From Gonapodya prolifera JEL478 (lineage: Eukaryota > Monoblepharomycota > Monoblepharidomycetes > Monoblepharidales > Gonapodyaceae), in NCBI GenBank assembly GCA_001574975.1, contig KQ965737.1, positions 350,288 through 414,287 of the forward strand: DNA of 64,000 bases. The letters are read 5' to 3'. The notes under the pieces were generated by a model. The model was not told the origin of the DNA. It searched no databases and was given only the letters and a program-made list of their open reading frames with translations. Numbering within the stretch: the first letter of the stretch is position 1; the number at the start of each line of letters is the position of its first letter. The translations under genes were made by a program, and so were the position numbers. Positions 1 to 11,000 of the stretch are shown piece by piece.

Positions 1-2944
1 TGGATCCGTGTCTTCTTCCTCTTTGCGGCCACATACGCCGGAAGATGTTCATCAGCGGTACCCTGTGCCATTGCCTCCAACGCGTTTCGAGGGATGTTGA
101 CCTCGAGCGTTGACTCCCCGAGAACGTTCGAATGCTGGTGCGTCTCGGTATCAAATTGATATAGTATTGCGTTGATGGCGTCGCGGTTCGCTTTTTCCTT
201 CTCCCGCTCGGCCTTTTTGACGCCGTTGGTGACGTGGGGCGAGCCACCGTCAGTCGCGAAGAAGCCGGAAACGTAAGTGTCTTCCAACGTGCCCATTTGT
301 TCTGCGGGTGCCTTCAGTATGAACGCGGCACATTAGTGTCACCATGACTTCACGGATAGAAAGACACCCACGTCATTAAAGTCGTCATTGGTCGCCGCAT
401 ACTCTGCCTCCGCCTTTTCGGTGTTTTGTACGATAGTTTTTGTCATATGATGATCCGTCAAGTAGCTCAGCAGATTCTGAATGTCGACGTCGATACGATT
501 ACAGGTAAGCAAATTTCAACGAGACGAAACCTTGCTTTGACCCCGAAAAGCTCCCCAGGATTGTCCTGGTGGATAAACGAGTTGGAGAAGTACGATAATA
601 GCTGCCGGGCAATTGAAGACCGAACTTACAGAGTCGCCCTGCACGCCTTCAAAGAGCCGTCGCTCAGTTGCTGCATCATATGCAATGTTTGAATGTTGTT
701 GTTTATAGATCTCGCGATTGTAGATCATTTCTTCTATTGTTCCGGCCGAGATGAGCCGAAGAAAGGTAACCTGCGGAGTGGAAGGTGGAATGCAGAAACA
801 TGGCACAAGAAGAGAAAAAAAAAACACACACATTTCGCGTTTCACCTATCCGGAACGCCCGGTCCTGAGCTTGCAAATCAAGTGCCGGGTTGAAATTCGG
901 ATCCATTACAACATCAACGCTGGCACCCGCAAGGTTGAGCCCGACTCCTCCGGCAGTCGTGGAGATCAAGAGAATAAACTTATTCACGTCGGTGTTAAAC
1001 TCATTGCAAATAGCCAGACGCCTTTCAGCCGGAAAAGTTCCATCAATCTTGGAGTAATCGCGTCCTATGGGTGAAGTTAACGAATAATCTGTGTGGAGCT
1101 TTAAAGTGTTGAGCATGCGAACCTTCTGCCATCACCTGTTGTTTAAAGTGAAAACATTTAGGCCCATACTGGAAGAAAAACGCGCTTCAATTTACTCTCA
1201 CACTGTTCGAGCATATTCAACAACTCTCTTCTAAATGAGAACAAAAAAAACTTTGCCCCTTGCTTTTTCCATTCCACAAGTAGTGCTTCGATGGTTACCC
1301 AGAATATCTAAACATCTGGACCTCCCAGCAGCAGTCTCCAAGAACTCACTTAGCGTCGAACAATGAGTTCGTTAAACTGAATTGCAGTGGCACGTGCTTC
1401 GGCTAGCTCGGCAACCGTAGCGCTGTGGTTTTGACCTCGCTTCAGAGGCTGCGCTACACTGTTGTGAAATCCTCAATGCGGCCGACCCAACCAGGGACAG
1501 CCCCTAACAATGGTGGTGACTTGGTTTTGGCAGACAATTGGGTCAGACATCAGTCCTCACAATCCAAAATGCACCACATTTCGTGGTAATCGTTCATAAA
1601 CGGAGTTCCAGCTAGACCGAATCGACGACGAGCCCCATTTGTGTTGAAAAAAAAATGGTCTATCGGCGTTCAATCTCTTCATCGAGTCTGTGAGACGCGT
1701 TTTGGGCTCTTTAAGTCGATGTGCCTACCATTTGGAGCCTGTTGCTTTGAAACGCATTTCGAAGTCACGAGCGATAAATTCGATCACCCACCTCGTCTGC
1801 AATGACCACGGCCCAGTGCATCGAATTCAGGTCGTCAAAGGCACCTTTGAGTGTATCAAATGACGTAATCTAAAAAAATTTCATCAAAAAAACGTGATAA
1901 AGTTCTTCACACGATTGATTCTCACAAGGACTTCTGATGTACCCGACTTTATGTTACTCAACGCCGACTCTTTCTTTGCGCCGTGGAATATGTCAACGGT
2001 GAAATTTGCCCGCCGATCAAATTCATCCTTCCAGTTGAACAGAACAGCGTTCGGACAGACGATGAGCACACGCAAAAGACCTTCGTCGTCCATGAGACCA
2101 TCTTGAACTTGCCGCTTCTGCTGCAGACGAACTCCGTGGTCTTTAGTCAGAAAATTTGTCTTTCGAAAGATTGCGCAGAGAAACGCCATGACTTGTGTTA
2201 TTTTCCCGAGGCTTGAAAGACCGGAGGGTGAGAATAACACCAACACCACACAGGTCGAAAGAGAAACTTAATCACCCCATTTCGTCCCCGAGGATTCCTC
2301 CCATACCAACTTTCCATCTCTGAAACAAAAAGTCCACCCCTTCGCGCTGATAGTCTTTGAAATATTGATTTAATGGGGCGTTGATGCTCTATGAACACAA
2401 GGGCGATGGTTCGAGGTTTTTCACAAGAACGTAGGTGTCCTCACGTATTCTCCATCTTCGCCGTCCAGTGGATACGGCACTTTTGGACCCTTGGCGATGG
2501 CATATTTGAGAACGGGCTTTTCCTCGTCAGCCCAGCTCCTTCTTGAGGATTGAGTCTTTCCTCCGCCTTGGCTTTTGTATTTTCGACCAACTTTGTGAGC
2601 GCACCAAGCCCAAATTCGTCTCCTGTCGGTGGAACGAACGCTTTCTGGCGCGGCTTCTGTAGGGGTTGCACCAGCTTTTCAGTTGGCTGGGAAGATTGTT
2701 CGCGCTCCACCACGGGAGTTTACTGGAGCGACATTGGCATCTGTGAAGAATATCCCGCGGGATTCGAAGGGTGGCTAGCAGGGATTGTGGTGACGTGAGA
2801 ATCCGAGGAACATCGGTGTAAGGATTGTGTGCTGGGAGCTGATGCAGGCGCTGATACACGTGCATGCTTTCTGCCAGCGAGGGTCGACCTCGGCGACGGG
2901 TCGATAGCGCTATCGCTTTCCGTTCCAGAGTCGGAATCAATCAT
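1..2944 (-). CDS. ERCC6L2: ERCC6L2-like Snf2 family DNA translocase (partial, 3' end beyond window)
   Basis: Snf2-type ATPase of the Rad26-like/ERCC6L2 subfamily, a nuclear DNA translocase linked in animals to repair and end joining. It is read from many short exons. In order: a serine/acid-rich disordered N-terminus (2944-2440); the core start DYQREGVDFLF and GDEMGLGKI (about 2380-2195), split by an intron at 2212-2275; PNAVLFNWKDEFDRR near 2050; DEAHRLKEP split by an intron near 1725-1791; LAGTPFMNDYHEMW near 1600; then the C-lobe with STTAGGVGLNLAG and QAQDRAFRIG (960-840) and TIEEMIYNREIYKQQ (750-700). A HSNVLG stretch near 118-138 is typical of ERCC6L2 tails. ATG 2944 is the first in-frame ATG of the first exon I can follow; a further 5' exon is possible. 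The residue after the Walker A lysine is Ile instead of Thr. The subfamily call rests on the REIYKQQ region and the HSN motif. Confidence 0.85.
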
Positions 2945-3058
2945 TGGTCGAATCTTCGCATTCTCGACCACAGTTTGCGATGCAACCCTATTTTGACAAA
3001 TACTTTGGTTTTCCACTTGTTAACATCGATCCAACTTTACGTAAGTACATCTCTCCCT

Positions 3059-4671
3059 TCACCTCGCCTTGCCCCAAACCTCGACTGCTCTCTTGACTCC
3101 AACTGTCCACCCACTATCGTCACCTTCACGCGAGTGACTCAATGCAGCGGTCATAAGCGGAGGCACGAGGGGGTGGATCGCGGCCGCAGTCGCAGGACCA
3201 GTGGGCGATGACGGATCCACGGTCGAGGGGTCCAGTACTTGATGAATGATGAAGAACAATGTGAGACAATGAATGTCACCTCAGAAACCCTCCGCACGCC
3301 TCCGCTCTCTTTATTCCCGCATTCACCTTCCACCATTTTCCCGAGCGCGTCAAGCACAGGCTGGCTCAATACCCGACGTCGCAACTTCGAGTAAAGAGCA
3401 TTGCGCACCCGACGGGAAGCATCGGTAACAATTTTAACGGAAGGTGCCTTCAGCGGATACGATAAGGTTAGAGCTGCAGACGACACAACGACAGAAGGTC
3501 AAGCGACCAACACACTCCTCCCAACCCATCTTCGCTTCCTGTCATCCTAAATGATCCATGTTCCATCTATCCATTCGAAGCCCCACTCCTGCCTTCCATA
3601 CACCACTCCATGCCCACTCACATCTCCAACGGCCGCCTTCTCTGCCTCCCCTAGCAGTTTCTCCATAGCCCTCACAACGCGCTCGGCCTGCTCATCGACA
3701 ACTGCGACAGGAGGTGGGGATGACGAGGCTGCGGGCTCTGGGGACGCAGTTGGCACTGGCGCTAGAGGTGCAGACGTAGAAGCAGGTGACACTGGAGGGG
3801 GAGTTTTGATTGGTAGGGAGGTGGATGTAATGGGTGGGGGGGCCGAAGTTGGAGGTGGGACGGTGAGTGGGAGTGATGGGATAGAGGATGTTTGGGGGAG
3901 AAAAGCGGCGGAAGATGCCGGAGGAGGTGTGGCAGGGCTGGTGGCAAGTCAAATGAACATCAAGTTGTGGTGGTGACACATGGGTCAGCCCATGTCCGAC
4001 CGCCACTCTAGAGAATTCGCTTCGCACTTACGATCCTGGAAGATGCGCGTTCATGACTTGGTAAGGATTGGTTGGGTACGGAGTGTAAGTTGCCTGACCG
4101 TGGTTGTGGAGTTGGGCACCATGGATGGCATTGGTGTGTGCAAGGAGAGCAGGATCTGACGGTGGCTGAAAAGAAACATGCGATGAACAAAAAATCGAGT
4201 GAGATATGACACGGCATCAACGCAGTTTCCACAACTACGGCAGTCTGCGTAACTGAACATCTGACCGATCCAATACCCAACACTTACCTGTGGCTGACCC
4301 CACTGTGTCCCTTGTGTGGGGAGAGAGTTCGCACCGGCTTGCGTCTGGAACGGGTACTGCTGCTGGACGTGTGGTGGGGGAGGTGACGGCGTGGAAGTAG
4401 GAACAGGCCCAGTCCCCACGGCAGCTCCACCCATCAGCGCTGGCGAGGGGATGCGCCTGTGTGCCGCGTTTGCCGCGCGCCGCGCTACTGGGTTGGAAGC
4501 GACTGCTGCAGGAGGAGGATCATTCCATCCGTACTTGGTGCCAAAGAGAGAATTGTGAAAGACGACGGGATTGGCAAGATGTTGTGTGGATACAGATGTG
4601 GGCGGTGTAGGCGGGACCGTCCCATCGGAAGATGGATATGGTGGGGCAAACCCGGGCGGTGACGAAGCCAT
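3059..4671 (-). CDS. SRA1: SRA1 domain protein (steroid receptor RNA activator protein family)
   Basis: Small proline-rich protein with the two hallmarks of SRA1 proteins. The N-terminal segment has KYGWNDPP (near 4530), the conserved GWNDPP box. The C-terminal helical part begins DEQAERVVRAMEKLLGEAEK (near 3690) and ends DDSGWTVGVKRAVEVW just before the stop at 3059-3061, matching the helix-bundle end of animal SRA1. The same fold forms the C-terminus of Sec31, but no WD repeats are present here, so this is a stand-alone SRA1-type protein. In animals SRA1 is a nuclear cofactor; its role in fungi is unknown. At least four exons: exon 1 is 4671-4288, exon 2 is 4165-4032, then 3' exons whose joints near 3260-3550 I could not fix. 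ATG 4671 is the first in-frame ATG after the upstream gap. The proline-rich linker carries GTGPVPTS, shared with ALG12. Confidence 0.75.
4393..4417. repeat. 24-bp near-palindromic element, copy 1 (GTGPVPTS-coding)
   Basis: Core pattern GGNACNGGNCCNGTNCC. On the minus strand it encodes GTGPVPTS in the SRA1-domain protein; the plus strand is also open and would read EVGTGPVP. A second copy lies at 54513-54537 in ALG12. The two copies differ only at third codon positions. Confidence 0.6.
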
Positions 4672-5080
4672 CGACTGTGATGGGTTTCTCAAAAAGGTAC
4701 CGCGTGCGTTGCGATGCTCGAAAAGCGGTTTTCGACACCAAGATGGCCCCGAGGATAACAAAATCGATCGTATACAAACCCTGTGTGGTGTGCTGTTTGC
4801 CGAAGGTAAATACATGTGACATGTATGTACAAAAAAGTTTATGTCATCTTCATTTCAAGTTAAATTAATATCTAAAGTGAAAGGATGTGAGATTTGGAGA
4901 AGTTAGTTTCACTGGCTGGAGTCCCGCGGTGACCCTGCACACCAAAAATCGTGGCAGTACCAAGTGGGCCATATTCATCCGCTGCAACACAGAATTACCT
5001 GCAGCAGCGGTCGGGTCGCCTTCCACAAATCGGCGCCGCGAAAAAGCGCTGCTCAGGCCTTGCTTGTGATCGGAACGAGG
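4672..5080. promoter_or_regulatory. Divergent intergenic region between SRA1 and MLP1/TPR
   Basis: About 410 bp between the two divergent start codons, presumably holding both promoters. An A/T-rich patch lies near 4850-4880. I see no convincing TATA box, repeat or conserved ORF. An in-frame ATG for the MLP1 gene also exists at 4964, but the stretch it would add is not conserved-looking. Confidence 0.4.
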
Positions 5081-8000
5081 ATGGACGATAACGAGCAAAC
5101 GAACGAGCATCCGGACATTCTTTTGGAGTCATCTGAGACCGGTGATGTGCACGATGATGACAATGTAGATGATCACGGAGAGGCCGAAGTTGAGCCAGCC
5201 AATTTTGAAGAACAGCAGGACGAGGAGGCTGGAAACGACGACGCGATCGAAATTTTGTCGGATACTGACGATGCTGGGGAAGGTGCAGGAGCAGCGCAAT
5301 GTCAGGGCGAGTATGGTGTGGATGGCGCTGCGTGGGGCGGCGAGCAACACTACGTGGGAGGGCAGTACGACCAACAAATGGACCACGACGGCGATTTTGA
5401 CAACTTTCAACAGTTTGAAGAGTTCTATGAGGAAGGCGATGACGAGGAAGGCGATGAGGAAAGGGTCATGGAGGAAGACGATGGACAAGGGGGTGAAGAG
5501 GTCGGATTTAATGGGGAGGAGGAATGGTCCGATGAGGACGAGGAGGCTGCTGACGAACTAGACCTCCAACGACATGATGACCGCGAAAGGGTTCCAGACG
5601 CTTCGAAGAATGAGGGGGAGCAAGACGTCGATGCAGATGAAGAGCAGTCTTGGGATCACCAATCGGACGGCGACTATGAGCAGCCACCCCCCCCGCTAAC
5701 CCAGATGGAGTACGAGGAGGACGCTCTCGAGGATGCTGAAGAGCTCGCAAGAGCACGCAAAAGGGCCTCTCGAAAGTCACCTGGTCCCCGCAAATCACCG
5801 GGACCACCGCGTTCCCGGTCCGCAGGCACACCAGGACGAAGGCGTCATAGGCGCCGTGCTGGCGATGTCGCTTATCGCGACGATGGCGCTGATGAAGACA
5901 GTGACTCCGCGGCGGGTGAGGATGTTACAGGTGCCCACACGGATCGCCCACATAGGCCGCGTCGACCACGCGCGGATGTCACCAATTTAATCAGCGCGCC
6001 GCAGTCCTCATCTTCTCGACCTAACCGAGCTAGACCTCGCCGGGGGGGTCTATCGCGTCCGTCATCGGGCAGCAGCCGCCCGAAACCCCCCTTACCACCA
6101 TCCGGGGACCCTTCCCATGCACTAGCACACATTCTTCTACTGGCTCCATCTGTAGTCTCCTACCGTCCTCACCTAGCCTCCCTTGCCGCGACCGATACGC
6201 CACTGGCTGCCCTCCTTACTGCCGTTGATGGATGGCTCCACCGACCTCTCTCAGGTCATATCGAGTCCGCCCTCTCGGGCGCTCCAGGTGATCCCGCTGG
6301 CGCTCTTGCAGTACTTCGAGAAGCTTGGCATGAGCTGGATGCGCGGGCGCGAGCGGACGTTGCCGACGCGGAAAGTAAAGCAGAAGCAGAGCGGAAGAAA
6401 GCGCTCGAAGCCGAACGCAAGGTTGAAGAGGCTGAAAGGAAGAGCGCTGAGGCCGAAAGATCACGGGAGAGGGTGGAGAGAGCCAGAAAGGAGGCGGAGT
6501 CGGAGGTGGACGCACGAGGTGAGATTGTGTCTGCGTCAAAGGTGGAGCGTTGAACCAAGATGGCACGCTGCCTCTCCTTTAGATGCCACCATCGCGAACC
6601 TTCGCGCGACCATCTCTACCCTCTCGCAGCCGCCTCCCCTTCCCCTAGACCCCACTGGAGACTCCACTATCGCCACCCTCCGCTCTCGCCTTGCGACGGC
6701 CGAATCAGACCTCTCCGGATCCAGGGCTCGCGAAAGGGAGCTTGAGGCGCGCGCGGAAAGTGCCGAAGGGGAAGCTCGGAGAGCGAAGGCTCATGCTGAG
6801 TGGATGGAAGGGGAAGGAGAGAGAGTGCGGGCAGAGTGGGCAAAGTGGAGGGAGGAGAAGGTGAATCGGACAATAAATTCCACGTCTTCGCGATCTAACG
6901 TACACGTTTTGCCTACAACGCTTCTGTGCACCGCTCGATCATAGTCTGCCGAAGTGACGCGACTTCTCACAGAATCCTCAAACCTCTCAACGCACAACGC
7001 CTCCCTCTCCGCGACTGTCGCGCACCTTCGTGCCGACCTACTCCGCTCCCAAGCCGGCGAGGCCGAGTTACGCTCTCGTATGACAGAGCTTGAGCGCCAG
7101 CTCGCGACTCAGGAGCAGGGCTTCGCTCACGAAATGGAGTCGCAGAAACGTCTCACACAGGCACATCGCGAGCGGAGTGCTGAGCTCGAGGGTCTATTCA
7201 GGGAGCTCGAACAGACTGTGGCAGATAAGGAGGCGCGTGCTGCGCAGGAAAAAGCCGAGGTGGTCGCGGAACGAGACTCTGCGATATCGAGAGCAGACGC
7301 GATGGATGACCGCGCGCGTACAGCCGAGACGAAGAGGGCAAGGCTCGAAAGGAGGCTGGCGGAAGTGGAAGAGTTCGTGCAGGGAGTTTTGGGTGATGAT
7401 GTGTTTGGTCCAGCCCCAGGTGGTGAATACTTGTCAGGGATTGGCATGACGGCAGACGCAAGTTTTGCATCTAGTTCTGGAGTGGATACATCGTTCATGG
7501 TGGCTAGTCCCTCCCCCGCTGGGTCAGCATCTGGCGTCTTGGTTCTGAGAGGTCCACCGAATACTAGTGTGTTAAGTGAGGCGGCGAGAACAGCGGTAGC
7601 CGAAGTCAGGGGTCGAAAGACATTCACGGAAGTGGTAAGATGGAATTCTTGCGCAATTTTTTCCACTCCAACTTAATCGTTCTTCGGTTGATCACAGTAC
7701 ACAGACTACATTAAGCTTCAGCGGCAGCTACGTGATGAACAAGCGAAGAACGCGGAACTGGCCAGAACGGTGGATGCTGTCGTACTCGAGCTCGAGCAAA
7801 AGGTGCGCATAAATCGAACATTACCGCCTCGTCGAGTCATAATTGGTTCGATAAAACTATTAGCGGCCAATCTTTGATGAGCAAGGACGCCATCTTCAAG
7901 AAAGTATGCAAGAGATTGATCGCCTTTCTGGTGCATTATCAGCTGCCAGAACCGAAACGCAGAGACTTGAGATTGAAGTCGGAACACGTGACCAACAATT

Positions 8001-11000
8001 ACGAGAGATGGAGCGAAAGGCGAGGGAAGATCGCCGAGGTATTGTTCCACTACTATTTGCTATGATGTCAAAAGTGCTCAGGGAGAGTCCAATTTGTAGA
8101 GATCAGCGACTTGCAACTTCAAGTCTTTACCCTCCTTCGCCAGATAGAAAGAACAACACCGTCCGTGCATGGAAGTGGCACACCAGGGACCCCTCAAGCT
8201 TCGCCGATCACTCTCGGCTTAGGAAGCAGCGCTCCTACACCAGATGCTGTTGAAGCAGCGTCGCAGCGGCTCATCACAGAGCAGCTCGTCACTTTTGAGG
8301 ATCTTCGGACATGTGTGCAACAAAACCACTCTCTGCTTCGCACTACAAGGAGGCTTGCAGATCTTGTTGACGAACTCCAGCGAAACTTAGATGAGAGAGT
8401 TTTGACCGAAGTTAACCGACTCACTGAAACGCAAACTGCACGCAACCGACAGATCCTGGAGGAAGTAAAAGCTTTGCGCAACAGATGTTCTGCGTTGGAG
8501 CAGGAGAGGGAGAATTCCCACAGGGAGCTGACGGAGTTGAGTCGGGAACTGTCTGCAAATACTTCGAGGCCAGTGAGGTCCCCTGTTGGTCAGTCACTTG
8601 GCAACGGGTCGAGCATGATGCTCAGCTTCCTGGGTGAAGACGAAGAGAGCGTGCGAGTCAGATTCGAGGCGGCACAAAGGGAGTTTGCTGCATACCGTAC
8701 GGAAATGGCGAAGGACAAACGTATTGTTGAAGATGAAAATAGGACTCTATTGCATCAACTTGGTGAATTGAAGGTCGAACTCGCGAAACGGGATGCTACG
8801 GTCAAGTTCCAGCAAGGTGAGAGTTTGACCGAATCATGTGTCACATTATATCATCAATTCTGACTCGCATTGGTGCAGAGCACATCAACGGTCACATAAG
8901 TGCATCTGAAAAGAACTTTGAAGAAATGCGTGACATACGTGAGACGAACAGAAGGCTCATGGCGAAAGTTGACGAACTGGAGCGCAAGGCAGCAAGTTCT
9001 TTGACTGACCTGGTCCAAGCGCGTCGGGAGGTCGAGAAGTTGAGAATAGAGCTCTCCCATACTCGTACAGAACGCGATTTGGCACAGGTATGTTAAATCG
9101 ATTCTCATGGTCTGGAAACATTGAAGCTTGATTCATTAGTATTGCACGTCTCTACTAGGATCATGAAAAGCGCGTGAAATATGAGAAAGCATCAATCGAA
9201 GGAGAACGTAACAAGCTTTCAGATTTACTACGTCAAATACAGATGTTCCAGACAGACAGAGAACAGAAGGAAGAGGAATTGAGGAAAAGAGCTGAAAAGA
9301 AGCTTGAGGATGCTGAGTCTGAACTGTGAGCTTGACATGTGGGAAGCGTGCTCGAACTTTCGTGATGACTTTGAGATTAGGTCTAAACTCCGGGAAAGGA
9401 TGTTGGATGATGCTTCTGAATTCCGAACGCTGAATTCGTTGAAAGACGTGGAAATCAAAGAATTGAAGCAGACCGTTGAGTCTTCTGTGAGTCTTTGTGA
9501 CCCAAAAGGGGCTGTATGAGAATTGATCCAAAATTAAATGCTTTGTTTTACATTTCTTCCAGGCCAAGGAGCTGTCCTCACTTCGAGAGCGTCTTGTAAC
9601 ATCTGACTCAGAACGCGCGTCCCTCAAGCTTGAAGTGGCGAATCTTCGCATTCAAATTACGGATCACCTGCAGAAGATTGAGAGTTACGAAGCAAAGCTT
9701 GTCGCAGCAGAGAGTGTACCAGGAAGTCTAGCATATCGCGAGAAGGAGTGGCAGCAAAAGCTCTCTACTGTTACGTGAGACTTCATTTTTGTCGTGGTGA
9801 TGTTCCATCACAAAATACCGAACGTTCTGCCTCACAGGGAGCAGCGAGACGACGCTTTGCGAAAGCTCAAAGACGCCGACGAGCATATCGCAACACTCAC
9901 AAATGTTAGCCAGGAAAACGAAAGCGCTCGGTCTGTCCTTCAAAGTACCTACACAAAGTACAAGACAGATTCAGAAAAGAAGCTCAAGGACGCCGAGGTA
10001 GGGTTCTCACGACATCTGCAATCGCATCTTGAACTGATGGTGTTCTCTCGAATTCATTCAGACGGATATTTCAGACTTGCGACGACAGCTGCAAGAAACG
10101 ACGGACCAACTCAAAAAGTCTATGCAAGAGTTGGATGAGACCCAGGAGAAGGCAGACAATGATCGTACCTCAGCTGCCACTCGTCAAAGAGAATTGGAAC
10201 AACGAGTCGCCCTCCTGGAAAAGTATGAACGAGAGGTAAAGGTTATTCCCTAAAAGTTGGCCAGAATTTTTGATGAGTGATTTTTTCCTTCTTGTTATGC
10301 CACTCAACATGGCCAGATGGATACTATGCAAGCCAGCTTCTTGAGTGAAGTAAATCAACAAAAGCAGAAGTACGAACAAGCCCATTCGAACTTCCAAAAT
10401 TCCGTTGCAGAGCACGCAAAGACAATATCTGAACTTGGTGATTTGAGAAACAATTATGGGCTTTTGAAAGGTCAGGTCGATGAGTATTCAAAGAAAGCTG
10501 AGTCGGCACAGACGGAGCTGGCTTTATCACAACAAAGCTGGCAGAGTCAGAAAGCTCATATGGATGCTGCATTAAAAGAGGTGGAGGAAAGGTATGTTAA
10601 ATTCACCGATCAACCGATCGCCTAAAGATGAAACGTTACACTCATGTGGATGTGCAGATGTCGGAGCTTGCAAGAACAAAATTTGATTCTACACGGACAG
10701 TTTGATCAAATGAGCGCACAAGTGAAGCGCTACAGCGAGCGGTTTGCGAGCTCATCGAGAGAGTAAGTTCGATACTAGTCGTCTTGTCGACTTGCACCGC
10801 TTTAGTAACGCTGCTCCGTTGTGTGAAGAGCCGGGGATGTAGTGGTCAATTCTGACCAGCAAGAACTTGTACGGGAACTTGAAAGCCTCAGGGATGTGAT
10901 AAAATTTGTTCGACGGGAGAAAGAGCGCTTTCAGCTCGAGTTTGAGTCAAGTGACCAGGAAAATAAGCGCTTACAACAAAAGCTTGAACAGCAAAGCAAA

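Noticed and set aside
4964-5080. Earlier in-frame ATG for MLP1 at 4964
   Set aside because: The added residues are neither acidic like the rest of the head nor otherwise conserved-looking; 5081 gives a cleaner start.
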